In this document: positions 1 to 7,569 of the stretch, in pieces
How the letters are laid out: each line of letters opens with the position of its first letter
Position numbering within the stretch: the first letter of the stretch is position 1
Source: Bradyrhizobium vignae
GTDB taxonomy: Bacteria; Pseudomonadota; Alphaproteobacteria; Rhizobiales; Xanthobacteraceae
Direction of reading: 5' to 3'
DNA: 64,000 nucleotides
NCBI RefSeq assembly: GCF_004114425.1
Contig: NZ_RDQF01000040.1
Coordinates: forward strand, 1 to 64,000
The notes under the pieces: model-generated
Seen by the model: the letters and a program-made list of their open reading frames with translations, nothing else
Databases searched by the model: none
Told to the model about the DNA's origin: nothing
Position numbers and translations under genes: made by a program

Positions 1-411
1 CGCCGGCAGGCCATCGTCGCGCCGGCTCCTCAGTTGGCGAAGCAATACGACTTCCCCGCTATCGCCGCAGTCGGTCGCATCGACAGCTGGCGCGCAAACT
101 CTGGCAAGACCGCCAAGCATACGGTCCGATACTTCCTCGCCTCGCGCCTGCTGTCGGCCAAAAAGCTGCTCGAGGTCGTGCGTGCTCACTGGAGCATCGA
201 GAACAACCTGCACTGGGTTCTCGACGTTCTGTTCGACGAAGATGCCTGCCGCAGCCGCAAAGATCACGCCGCCGAAAATCTCGCCCTCATCCGCAAGCTG
301 GCCATCAATACCCTGCAGGCAACGCCCGGTCCTGCCCGCATCAGCCACAAAATGCTCCAAGCCAGATGGAATAATGACTTCCTTCTCTCCGCCCTCGCCC
401 ATATGCGATAG
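1..411 (+). CDS. ISAs1-family transposase, C-terminal part (runs off the left edge)
   Basis: The reading frame is open from the first base, so the gene starts outside the window; an internal TTG at 34 is not the real start. The visible 136 residues carry the ISAs1 signature: a HWSIEN block followed by LHWVLDVLFDEDACR and a RWNNDFLL tail near the stop. In this family that block holds the last catalytic acidic residue of the DDE nuclease. The gene borders an accessory zone with tRNA-Gly remnants. Whether the missing 5' part is intact cannot be told from the window. Confidence 0.85.
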   Translation, partial: RRQAIVAPAPQLAKQYDFPAIAAVGRIDSWRANSGKTAKHTVRYFLASRLLSAKKLLEVVRAHWSIENNLHWVLDVLFDEDACRSRKDHAAENLALIRKLAINTLQATPGPARISHKMLQARWNNDFLLSALAHMR

Positions 412-1299
412 CCCTACAGTCGACCCCGATCGCGATCAGCGTCGAGCTTGCGCAACTGCCTCTCCGCCCTCTCCCGCTCTTCCTCCGTCTTCGCCTCATC
501 GACATGCGACTGAAGCCGGGCCTGTCCCCGGCCCGACGACTGTTATCTTTCTGCTAGAGCGCGACGAATGAAGCGCCGAGCGCGCTAATCATCAGACGAA
601 AATTCTGATAATCTAAATCGCTCGGAGTCAAAGGTGCACGCGTCTCATAGACTTCGGGATTTTTGGAGTCCGACCTGCGCCCGAAGTATCCACAATTGGG
701 TTGTGAAGAGCGATTGACTGCCGTCGGAACCGCATGCAACGCATTGAATCATTGAATCATCGATGATTTTTACGGCGCAACCGGAGCGAGTGAAAGGAAT
801 CGAACCCTCGTATTCAGCTTGGAAGTCACAAAAATTCGCAATCCGCGCAAGGCCGATTCCGACATTTTGCAGCCCTCCGGACGCTTGAGATCACAAGGGA
901 ATTTCCCGTTGTCGGAATGGTCGTGCGAGTTTCCCGAACGGTCTCCTAGTCTATGGAAATCCATGAAGTACGGGTGGCAACGTGTCTCGCGAATTGAGCA
1001 CAGCTCATCCGGCTCAGCCGGTCGCCGCGGAACGATTGTTTGGCAGGCAAGCTGTTAGGCCTCGGACCAGACCAGGCGACGCCAAACCCGAGGCCTTCCG
1101 ACTACCAGATGGAGGCCATCGTGGCCTACCTGGAGGAGTCGCGAGCCGGCCAGTCTCGCTGAGCGAGTATGAGGTCTACCCTCAGTTTCCAAATGAATCG
1201 AAGGCCACGAAGCGGAGGTATTTATCCTCATGATTCACCACGTTGCATCTAGCTGGAGATGGATCGAGCCTCCGATTGGCGGAATCGAAATCTTTTTGA
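412..1299. other. Gene-poor stretch with tRNA-Gly relic
   Basis: No convincing gene lies in these 888 bases. A 61-codon minus-strand frame at 554-739 and a 30-odd codon charged, coiled-coil-like frame ending near 413 on the minus strand lack clear ribosome binding sites. The only recognisable item is the tRNA-Gly 3' remnant at 782-825. The composition is patchy, as expected of insertion debris between an IS and an island cargo. Confidence 0.5.
782..825 (-). repeat. Diverged tRNA-Gly 3'-half remnant (old att site)
   Basis: These 44 bases match the 3' half of the intact tRNA-Gly at 6161-6234 with about three mismatches. They cover the T arm, variable loop and anticodon-stem side and stop at the anticodon region. 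There is no 5' half, so this cannot be a working tRNA. Its orientation matches the intact gene, as expected of the distal att copy left when an element integrates at a tRNA 3' end. The mismatches suggest it is older than the copy at 5445. Confidence 0.75.
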
Positions 1300-2505
1300 T
1301 TACCTCATATTCTCCGCATCCGGCCCAAACCGCTCCCATTTTTCCCCGTCGAACCGGATGAGTTGCTCCTGTTTAATCGGCGCAAAGTCCGTCGGTGACG
1401 TGTTGATCGTTATTCCCGGGAGAAGCATGTCGAGCTTCAGATCCTTGAGGCTGGCAGCTTTTTTCATAACGTTCTCTCGCGTGAGATCGTCGCCGCACAT
1501 CTTGAGCACCTCCGCCAGGGTCTGCGCGACCGAATACCCATAGACCGTGTTGGAATCGGCTTTGTCAGTTCCGGGCATGTATTCGTTCATGAAGGCAAGC
1601 CCGTGCCGGTAGCCCTCGTCGCCGCTCCAGGCCGGATCGAGCGGATTCTTCAAATATGCGGTCGAGATCACGCCCTTGGCGTTGTCGAGCCCGGCAGGTT
1701 TCAAGACAGCGGCCACCGACGTGGAGACGTTGTTCAGGATGTGCAGCGGCCGCCATTGCAGCTCACCCGTCTTGCGAATGGCCTGCGCGGCAAATTTCGG
1801 CGACGTCACGTCGAAAAAAACGTTCGCGCCGGATGCCTTCAATTGCGACATCTGGGGATCGATGGTCGGGTCCGTGATCTCATAGGACAATCTGGTTGTG
1901 GGCTCGAATTTGCCGCCTAGCCCCGCAACGAAGCCCTTGACGTAGTCCCGTCCGGAGTCGTCGTTCTGCCAAAGTATCCCTATCTTTGCATCGGAAAGCG
2001 TTTGAGCGACATACCGACCATAAATTCGTCCTTCGGCTTGGTAGCTTGGCTGCCAGCCCATCGTCCAGGGAAAGTGCGCCGGGTCGTTCCATCGCTCCGC
2101 ACCACTGGCCACGAACAATTGCGGCACCTTCTTGCCGTTGAGGTACTTCTGCACAGCGGCATTGTGTGCCGTGCCGAGGATGTTGAAGGTCAGCAGAACC
2201 TCATCGCTCTCCACCAGCTTGCGGACTTGCTCGACGGCTTTCGGCGGACTGTAGGCATGATCGTACGAGATGAAGTTGATCTTTCGACCGTTGATGCCTC
2301 CGTTCTTGTTGATCATCTCGAAGTACGCCGCCTCGACTTTCCCAATCACGGAATAAGCCGATCCCGGCCCGCTATAGGGCATCAGGTTGCCGACCTTGAT
2401 TTCGGTATCGCTGGCGCCGGGATCATATTGCTTCTGCGCGGACGCGGCCGAAGAAAGGAGAGCGACGCTCAAGGCGACGAACGTCGAGGAGCAGGCATAT
2501 CTCAT
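1300..2505 (-). CDS. ABC transporter substrate-binding protein, branched-chain amino acid type
   Basis: A 401-residue periplasmic solute-binding protein of the LivK/Peripla_BP_6 type. It has a Sec signal peptide of about 23 residues ending SSAASA before QKQYDPG, then the family start TEIKVGNLMPYSGP and the KAVEQVRKLVESDEV region. I chose the ATG at 2505 because an AGAGGA ribosome site precedes it and the signal peptide starts there; the frame is open further upstream to 2574. No permease or ATPase partners are nearby, so it may work with a transporter elsewhere. It lies 25 bases downstream of the CoA-transferase on the same strand, suggesting import of an organic acid or aromatic compound that is then handled as a CoA ester. 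The ligand is not known. Confidence 0.88.
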   Translation of the reverse strand: MRYACSSTFVALSVALLSSAASAQKQYDPGASDTEIKVGNLMPYSGPGSAYSVIGKVEAAYFEMINKNGGINGRKINFISYDHAYSPPKAVEQVRKLVESDEVLLTFNILGTAHNAAVQKYLNGKKVPQLFVASGAERWNDPAHFPWTMGWQPSYQAEGRIYGRYVAQTLSDAKIGILWQNDDSGRDYVKGFVAGLGGKFEPTTRLSYEITDPTIDPQMSQLKASGANVFFDVTSPKFAAQAIRKTGELQWRPLHILNNVSTSVAAVLKPAGLDNAKGVISTAYLKNPLDPAWSGDEGYRHGLAFMNEYMPGTDKADSNTVYGYSVAQTLAEVLKMCGDDLTRENVMKKAASLKDLKLDMLLPGITINTSPTDFAPIKQEQLIRFDGEKWERFGPDAENMR

Positions 2506-2530
2506 TGTCAAATCCTCTTCGCGGAGCCGA

Positions 2531-3736
2531 TCAGACGAGTCCGAGTTCTTGCAGGAGAGCATTGCGGTCGGCATCGAGCTCTGGCGCAGGCCGATAGTTT
2601 GCGAATTGTTCGCCGGCGAACCGGATGGGACAGGCCGCGGTTTTCAACACCATGCCCCCCGGAGCCTCCAATGAGACGAACATGTCGCGCGCGTTGAGCT
2701 GCGGATCACGCAGTACGCCGGCAATGTCGTTCATTGGTCCACAGGGAATCCCGGCTTGCGTCAGGATGGGGAGCCATTCCTCGGCGGTTCTGGTTGCCAG
2801 CGCCTCTTCGATCCGCGCGGCGAGGGCACGATGATGTTCGCATCGCGACGAATTCGAGAGGAATCGCGGATCGGCTTTGACGTCCCGCATCTGCAGCACA
2901 TCGCAAAGATCTCTGAACTTCCGGTCGTTGCCGGCGGCGATGATGAGATGCCCGACCTTGCTCTTGAAGACGCCAAATGGCGTGATAGAGGGGTGTCTGG
3001 AGCCGATGGGCCCCGGAACGACTTGCTCGACTTGATAGCGGACAAGGGCATTCTCGAGCAGAGAGATCTGCGTATCGAGCATGGAAATATCGACGTGCTT
3101 ACCGCGACCGGTGCGGGCACGCTCGATCAACGCCGCCTGGACCCCGATCACCGCATGAGTGCCCGCGGCGATGTCGCCGATCGATACTCCGACGCGCGTC
3201 GGCGGGCCTCCCTCCTCGCCCGTCAAGCTCATGACACCGCCCATGGCCTGCACGACCATGTCGTAAGCCGGCAGTTCGCGGTAGGGCCCCGTCTGACCAA
3301 AGCCCGATATCGACGCCAGAACCAGCCGGGGAAAGCGCGAGCTGAGCGCCTCCCAGCCGTAGCCGAAACGGTCCATGGTACCGGGCGTAAAATTTTCCGC
3401 GAGGACATCGGCGTCCAGCAATAGTCGCTCGAATATCGCGCGGTCGGCAGCATCCTTGAGGCTCAGTGCGATCGATTCCTTGCTTCGATTGATCGAGAAG
3501 AAATAGCCCGAGCTTGGCAAGCCATCGGCGTTCGAGATGAACGGGCCGATGTGCCGCGCATCGTCACCGATGCCCGGCATCTCGACCTTTATGACCCGCG
3601 CGCCGAGATCCGCGAGCATCATGGTGCAATACGGTCCGGCCAACACGCGGGTGAGATCGATCACGATCAACCCAGCGAGTGGCCCCTTTGACCGCGGCTT
3701 CAGCGTGGACGCCGGTGGCGAGTGAGGTCCGGTCAT
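2531..3736 (-). CDS. CaiB/BaiF family (family III) CoA-transferase
   Basis: A 401-residue cytosolic family III CoA-transferase, near the usual family size. The N-terminal LAGLIVIDLTRVLAGPYCTM and LADLGARVIKVE blocks are diagnostic. An Asp near residue 188 in GVSIGDIAAG sits where the family carries its acyl-bearing aspartate. Such enzymes move CoA between acyl-CoA and a free carboxylic acid. The start overlaps the stop of the upstream crotonase gene by four bases (ATGA), so the two are translationally coupled. The substrate cannot be read from the sequence; an aromatic or dicarboxylic acid would fit the neighbours. Confidence 0.9.
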   Translation of the reverse strand: MTGPHSPPASTLKPRSKGPLAGLIVIDLTRVLAGPYCTMMLADLGARVIKVEMPGIGDDARHIGPFISNADGLPSSGYFFSINRSKESIALSLKDAADRAIFERLLLDADVLAENFTPGTMDRFGYGWEALSSRFPRLVLASISGFGQTGPYRELPAYDMVVQAMGGVMSLTGEEGGPPTRVGVSIGDIAAGTHAVIGVQAALIERARTGRGKHVDISMLDTQISLLENALVRYQVEQVVPGPIGSRHPSITPFGVFKSKVGHLIIAAGNDRKFRDLCDVLQMRDVKADPRFLSNSSRCEHHRALAARIEEALATRTAEEWLPILTQAGIPCGPMNDIAGVLRDPQLNARDMFVSLEAPGGMVLKTAACPIRFAGEQFANYRPAPELDADRNALLQELGLV

Positions 3737-4527
3737 CGGCCGTCCAGGTCGGCGCCGAAGCGCGGGGGGCGCTTTTCGGCGAAAGCCGCGCTGCCCTCGC
3801 GCAGCTCGGCGCCCACGAGGCTCTCACGGTAACGCTGATCGGCAGCAGCACGATCGAACGAGTTTCCGGCGATCTCGTTGATGGCGCGTTTCATGCCACG
3901 CATGGCGGCCGGCGCATTGGCAGCGAGAACAGAGGCGAGCTCCTTCACGCGCGCATCGAGGCTGCCCGCAGGAACGGCTTCATCCAGATAGCCTATGCGC
4001 AGCATCTCGGCCGCGTCCAGTTTCAGGCCCGTGAGGAACAGCTTCTTTGTCGCCGCTACGCCGAGGCGCGACGCAAAGCGCATGAGACCGCTGCTGTAAT
4101 AGTGAAGCCCGAGGCGCGCGGCCGGCATGAACATCTCGCAATCATCCACGCCGATCCTGAAGTCGCAGGCGAGCGCAAGATCAGTTGCGCCGCCATAGAC
4201 TCCGCCGTTCAGCCTGCAGATGGTCGGTATCGCCAGAGTTTCGAGCTGATCGACGACGTTCTCAAAACCGGAAGCATGAACATCTTCCTTAGACGAGGTT
4301 CGCGCAGCGATGTCTCCGAGGTCGTATCCGGCGCTGAACGCGCGTCCTTCGCCGGTCAGGATGAGAACTCTCGCACCTGCCTTCTCAATGCTGGCGAAGT
4401 GGCCCGACAACACGGCGAGATCGGCTGCGGTGATCTTGTTCATCTGCCGCGGGCGATCGAGCTGGATCGTCGCGATAGGCCCATCCGTCTTCAGCAAAGG
4501 GGTGCCGCTCAAATTCACGGAAGTCAT
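3733..4527 (-). CDS. Enoyl-CoA hydratase/isomerase (crotonase) family protein
   Basis: A 264-residue crotonase-fold protein. The first oxyanion-hole segment GRAFSAGYDLGD is near residues 60-71 and the second NGGVYGGATDLALACD near 108-123. The two glutamates that catalyse classical hydration are not conserved: the second oxyanion block has GGATD instead of the usual GG-CE, and the following block reads MPAARLG where QPEI-LG is expected. It is therefore probably not a standard enoyl-CoA hydratase; isomerase, hydrolase or another crotonase chemistry is possible. It is first in an apparent operon with the CoA-transferase and substrate-binding protein and divergent from the GntR regulator. Confidence 0.85.
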   Translation of the reverse strand: MTSVNLSGTPLLKTDGPIATIQLDRPRQMNKITAADLAVLSGHFASIEKAGARVLILTGEGRAFSAGYDLGDIAARTSSKEDVHASGFENVVDQLETLAIPTICRLNGGVYGGATDLALACDFRIGVDDCEMFMPAARLGLHYYSSGLMRFASRLGVAATKKLFLTGLKLDAAEMLRIGYLDEAVPAGSLDARVKELASVLAANAPAAMRGMKRAINEIAGNSFDRAAADQRYRESLVGAELREGSAAFAEKRPPRFGADLDGR

Positions 4528-4587
4528 CGGCGTTTCCTGTTGTCCTCGTTCTGTGCCCGGATTATATGTATTTTTTTAAATGGTCTA

Positions 4588-4620
4588 CGTATACATAAAG
4601 GCATAAGCGTATACATAAGG
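4588..4620. promoter_or_regulatory. Candidate GntR operator: two direct repeats CGTATACATAARG
   Basis: Two 13-base copies of CGTATACATAAAG/CGTATACATAAGG lie at 4588-4600 and 4608-4620, exactly 20 bases apart, so on the same face of the helix. Each contains the palindrome GTATAC. They sit between the divergent crotonase operon and the GntR gene, and the second copy reaches into the GntR ribosome binding site (start at 4629). This suits joint control of the operon and autoregulation by the adjacent FCD-type regulator. The role is inferred from position. Confidence 0.55.
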
Positions 4621-4628
4621 GCAAGCCA

Positions 4629-5279
4629 ATGCGGGTTCGTGTCTCCGATGAGCTTTGTCGACGGATCGAAAGCGATATCGCCGAGGGACGGCTGGTCCCG
4701 GGCGACAAGCTGGACGAGCAGAGCCTCGCCAGACGCTTTTCGGTCTCGCGGACGCCAGCGCGGGAAGCGCTGCTTCGCTTGGCCAATGAGGGTCTCGTCA
4801 AGTTCAGGTCGCGCCAAGGCGCAACCATCGCGAGCATGACACCTCAGCGAGCGATCGGCATGGTAGAAATTCTCACTGCGCTCGAAGCGGAGGCTGCCGG
4901 TCTGGCGGCGCGCCGAATGACTGTCGCCGAACGAACCGGCCTGCGTGAGATACACGAACAATGCGCATCAGCCGTGCACACCGGCAACACGGCGCGCTAC
5001 GTCGAACTCAACACCGCATTTCACCAAGCCATCTACGCTGGCGCACGCAACACGCCCTTGGCCGATCTCGTGACTGAAACCCGCCTTCGGATGCGGTTCT
5101 TCCGGCATCAGAGCTTGTCGCGACCAGCCCGCCTCGCGGCATCATTCGGCGAGCACGCTCTGATAGTCAGGGCGATTGAAACAGGGAGCGAAAGCGAAGC
5201 ACAGCAATCGATGCGCGCTCACATCATCGTCGGAGGCAACCTCTTTGCCGACATGGTCGCTTCCATCAAGTCCGAGTGA
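4629..5279 (+). CDS. GntR family transcriptional regulator (FadR/FCD subfamily)
   Basis: A 216-residue DNA-binding regulator. The N-terminal winged helix contains the family phrases GRLVPGDKLDEQSLARRF and VSRTPAREALLRL (about residues 17-55). The C-terminal FCD ligand domain has AGLAARRMT, NTAFHQAIYAGARN and HRIL-like segments ending in a SMRAHI helix. The start follows an AAGGG site. It is divergent from the crotonase/CoA-transferase/binding-protein operon and most likely controls it in response to a carboxylic acid or its CoA ester. The direct repeats at 4588-4620 are the likely operator. Confidence 0.9.
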   Translation: MRVRVSDELCRRIESDIAEGRLVPGDKLDEQSLARRFSVSRTPAREALLRLANEGLVKFRSRQGATIASMTPQRAIGMVEILTALEAEAAGLAARRMTVAERTGLREIHEQCASAVHTGNTARYVELNTAFHQAIYAGARNTPLADLVTETRLRMRFFRHQSLSRPARLAASFGEHALIVRAIETGSESEAQQSMRAHIIVGGNLFADMVASIKSE

Positions 5280-5700
5280 CGGTTCCGCGCCCCGCGCCGT
5301 GAAAAGGTCATCGATAAACGATGGTGCATCTTCATCACGATGATGAGGAGAAGCAGGACGCAAAAATGAAGCGGATCAAGCAGGCGGCCCAAAAGTGAAC
5401 CCTTGTCGGAATGAAAACCAACAAGCTCACTAAGTAACTGAAATCATTGGAGCGGGTGAAGGGAATCGAACCCTCGTATTCAGCTTGGAAGGGTGTCGAA
5501 CTCTCAGTATTTTCAATGCTCGTTCGGACAAAATGCAGCTTCGGACGCCTTTGAACCCCAATAACTTTCCCGGCCTGTCCGAACCCGCCGAGGGCAGCTG
5601 AATGCAGGCCCGCTCGACCCAACTCTCTGGAAATTGCCCAAACCATGCAGCGCAATTCGTAGTATACTTGCCGTCCTTTGCATAGCGCGGGCCGCGAGCG
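5280..5700. other. Non-coding stretch between GntR gene and orphan gene
   Basis: There is no supported gene in these 421 bases. The stretch contains the near-perfect tRNA-Gly 3' copy at 5445-5492, listed separately. The frames open here on both strands cross that tRNA relic and show no start signals. Confidence 0.5.
5445..5492 (-). repeat. 48-bp exact copy of tRNA-Gly 3' half (att site)
   Basis: This 48-base segment is identical to 6158-6205, which covers the 3' end of tRNA-Gly plus three bases beyond CCA. The homology ends just after the anticodon loop on one side. The exact identity and direct orientation are what a tRNA-targeting integrase leaves as attL/attR. It encloses a 0.7-kb segment with one orphan gene against the intact tRNA, and closes a larger segment towards the older copy at 782. 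Confidence 0.85.
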
Positions 5701-6114
5701 ATGCGTATTTTAAGAATTGTTGCAGTAGCCATAGGGATAATTGCCGCCCTCACCTTCGGGCTGCCGATTTTTTTTCATTTCTACCGGCCATTTCCGAACC
5801 TCGCCGCCGGAATTTCTTCGCTCAGCACTGATGCAGAGGCGCGCTCTGAGTTCACCAGACGGTTGAGGCAGAAATTTCCAGTAGGATCACCGGACGCGAT
5901 ATTGAAAGCCGAACTTGATCGGGAGGGGTGGGGCCCAATCTACATAGATAATATCAACGACCGGAGACCTCCTGATCAGTACGTAAGGTTCAAGCGTCAC
6001 ATGAGCCTGCTCTTCGTGGAGGTCGCTACCGTTGCGTGGAAATCAGATGACAATGGCAACTTGATCGAAATCAGCGGCCGTTATTTTAGGGATGCTTTCT
6101 TCAAGCAAGGTTAG
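5701..6114 (+). CDS. Hypothetical membrane-anchored protein in tRNA-Gly scar
   Basis: A 137-residue protein of unknown family. An N-terminal hydrophobic helix (about residues 5-27, LRIVAVAIGIIAALTFGLPI) is followed by a soluble domain with RRLRQKFPVGSPDAILKAEL and EGWGPIYIDN. The overall form is like small anchored or exported proteins with a SmpA/BamE-like fold, but I do not claim that family. It is the only gene between the two tRNA-Gly repeats at 5445 and 6158, so it is cargo of a small or decayed insertion. Its base composition is lower in GC than the neighbouring backbone. Confidence 0.6.
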   Translation: MRILRIVAVAIGIIAALTFGLPIFFHFYRPFPNLAAGISSLSTDAEARSEFTRRLRQKFPVGSPDAILKAELDREGWGPIYIDNINDRRPPDQYVRFKRHMSLLFVEVATVAWKSDDNGNLIEISGRYFRDAFFKQG

Positions 6115-6160
6115 CTTGTCCGAACGGAAAGCGAGCTGCCCTACAAGTTCTTGAAAACAT

Positions 6161-6234
6161 TGGAGCGGGTGAAGGGAATCGAACCCTCGTATTCAGCTTG
6201 GAAGGCTGCTGCTCTACCATTGAGCTACACCCGC
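6161..6234 (-). tRNA. tRNA-Gly(UCC)
   Basis: A complete 74-base tRNA on the minus strand. GCGGGTG pairs with CACCCGC, the T loop is GGTTCGATTCC, the anticodon loop is CTTCCAA (anticodon UCC), and CCA is encoded at 6163-6161. Its 3' half is duplicated at 5445-5492 exactly and at 782-825 with changes, so it serves as the target of integrative elements. Confidence 0.97.
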
Positions 6235-6244
6235 GTCGAGCGAT

Positions 6245-6273
6245 CCCCTAACACGGCTCGGCGGCGGTCTCAA
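6245..6273 (-). promoter_or_regulatory. Probable promoter of tRNA-Gly
   Basis: On the minus strand TTGAGA (6273-6268) is followed after 17 bases by TAGGGG (6250-6245), about 10 bases before the tRNA 5' end at 6234. The -35 box is good and the -10 box weak. No other promoter-like pair lies closer. Confidence 0.4.
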
Positions 6274-6402
6274 CTGCCCGGACGGCGCCTTTCCGGGCTT
6301 TGCGAAGACGGCTGGTTCCGACTTGGCCGCCCCGCCCCTTAACAGCGGCGGGATCGCCGCCTATGTTGAAGACTTCCTTAACCAACGAAAGGAGGTGATC
6401 CA

Positions 6403-6447
6403 GTGTCTTATCTCAAGCGCTGTCACCTCGCTGGGATCGCCCGCTGA
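6403..6447 (+). CDS. 14-residue small ORF with 17-base anti-SD match
   Basis: A GTG at 6403 opens a 14-codon frame reading MSYLKRCHLAGIAR and ending TGA at 6447. It follows GAAAGGAGGTGATCCAG (6386-6402), complementary over about 17 bases to the 3' tail of 16S rRNA, far beyond an ordinary ribosome binding site. A strong hairpin with a T run follows at 6508-6538, so the transcript may be a short independent mRNA or leader. No tryptophan, His-operon or similar attenuation pattern is seen. Function unknown; it could instead be a small RNA that pairs with 16S rRNA. Confidence 0.45.
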   Translation: MSYLKRCHLAGIAR

Positions 6448-6507
6448 GCTTTGGCTGAAGCTTGGCATCGGGGCGCTCTCGGCCCTGGACCAGCGAGCAA
6501 GAAATCG

Positions 6508-6538
6508 GGCGCGACGGGGCCTCCCCGCCGCGCCTTTT
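6508..6538 (+). terminator. Rho-independent terminator after the 14-codon ORF
   Basis: GGCGCG (6508-6513) pairs with CGCGCC (6529-6534), an inner CGGGG pairs with CCCCG, the loop is three bases, and TTTT follows. GAAATCG at 6501 and CGATTTC at 6544 can extend the structure. Confidence 0.7.
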
Positions 6539-6570
6539 CTTCGCGATTTCCTTGAAGCCGGATCGCCGGG

Positions 6571-6774
6571 TCAGCCGGCGCGAAGCCGCTCCCGCAGTGC
6601 GACGGCGGCGATCAGCATGCCGACGCACCAGGCGACGGCCGCGCGGTGCGGCTCGCCGCCGAGCAGCACCGTGAAGAGGCTCGCCAGAAGGCACGGCGCA
6701 ATGGCCTTGCCGGTCCGGCTCATCAGCGCGACCAGGAACGGCGTCGCCGCGATCGCCATTTGCAGGGCGCTCAT
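6571..6774 (-). CDS. Small hypothetical membrane protein
   Basis: A 67-residue, mostly hydrophobic protein with two likely transmembrane helices (about residues 2-20 and 42-60) joined by a short SRTGKAIAPC link. It lies 27 bases downstream of the gene at 6802-6987 on the same strand and has no clear ribosome site of its own, so it is probably translated from that message. No family is recognised. Confidence 0.5.
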   Translation of the reverse strand: MSALQMAIAATPFLVALMSRTGKAIAPCLLASLFTVLLGGEPHRAAVAWCVGMLIAAVALRERLRAG

Positions 6775-6801
6775 TTTGAACGACCGGCGCGTCGAAAGGC
6801 T

Positions 6802-6987
6802 TCAGAAGCCGCAGACGTTGAACGCGCGCGGCCGTTTGCCGCGCCGGCTCTCCGCGATGCGCTCGCCGCCGTTCTCGGCCGAGCTGCCGTAATAGCGGTG
6901 ATGGCCCGCCTCGTCGTGCAAATCGGCCGGCTGCGACTGTGCCGCCCGCCGCGCATCCCAGATGATCTTGATGGTGTGACCCGACAT
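6802..6987 (-). CDS. Small hypothetical protein
   Basis: A 61-residue basic protein beginning MSGHTIKIIWDARRAA, preceded by a good GGAGG site seven bases before the ATG at 6987. It has no signal peptide and no recognised domain. The well-placed ribosome site and the downstream membrane-protein gene argue that it is real. Confidence 0.55.
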   Translation of the reverse strand: MSGHTIKIIWDARRAAQSQPADLHDEAGHHRYYGSSAENGGERIAESRRGKRPRAFNVCGF

Positions 6988-7182
6988 TGCCGCCTCCAGC
7001 CAAAGCTTTGTTGTTCGTGGTCCATCAGTCGCGACCAGTTCCGGCGGCGTTCACATGGCAAGGCCGCGATCGGGTTTCAGGACGGTTTCGCCGCTTGCCG
7101 GCCACGCAATATTTTGCTTCGGGATTGTCGGCACGGGCTACCGTGCCACGTCCTTGGAACTTGCGCAGAAAGAAACGAGGTG

Positions 7183-7566
7183 ATGATGCTGTACGCCATC
7201 CTGGCCTATCACGTGGAAGACGAAGTCCTGTCCTGGACGCCGGAGCAGGACGCCGCGGTGGTGGCCAAAGTCATCGAGGTTCAAGCACCTCTTCGGGCCA
7301 GCGGACAGTTTGGGCCGGCGGCCCGCCTGGATGAAACTCGAAAGGCCCGCACCCTGCGGGGCCCCGGCGCGGGCATGGTGCTGGACGGGCCGTTTGCCGA
7401 GACCAAGGAGCAGCTTCTGGGCTTCCACCTGATGCAATGCGCCACCGAGGATGAGGCGATCGCGGCGGCGCGGAAGCTGCGTGCGGTCAATCCGACGGCC
7501 GTCTACGAAATCCGCCCGGTCAAGCTTTACGTGCCGGCCGATGGGTTCGGCGCGACATCCGGTTGA
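7183..7566 (+). CDS. YCII-related (DGPF) domain protein
   Basis: A 127-residue ferredoxin-like-fold protein of the YciI/DGPF type. The marker phrase VLDGPFAETKEQLLGFHLMQ lies about residues 67-86, followed by the A-EIRP-like strand AVYEIRPVKLY. The start could be ATG 7183 or ATG 7186; GAGG at 7177-7180 is better spaced from 7186. Many DGPF proteins accompany ECF sigma factors, but none is adjacent here. Biochemical role unknown. Confidence 0.85.
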   Translation: MMLYAILAYHVEDEVLSWTPEQDAAVVAKVIEVQAPLRASGQFGPAARLDETRKARTLRGPGAGMVLDGPFAETKEQLLGFHLMQCATEDEAIAAARKLRAVNPTAVYEIRPVKLYVPADGFGATSG

Positions 7567-7569
7567 GTC

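Noticed and set aside
5445..5492. Second tRNA-Gly gene
   Set aside because: Only the 3' half is present; there is no 5' acceptor strand, D arm or full anticodon arm, so it is an att copy rather than a gene.
6158..6205. 48-bp match as simple gene duplication of the tRNA region
   Set aside because: The match stops just past the anticodon loop and includes bases beyond CCA, which is the footprint of integrase crossover rather than a random duplication.
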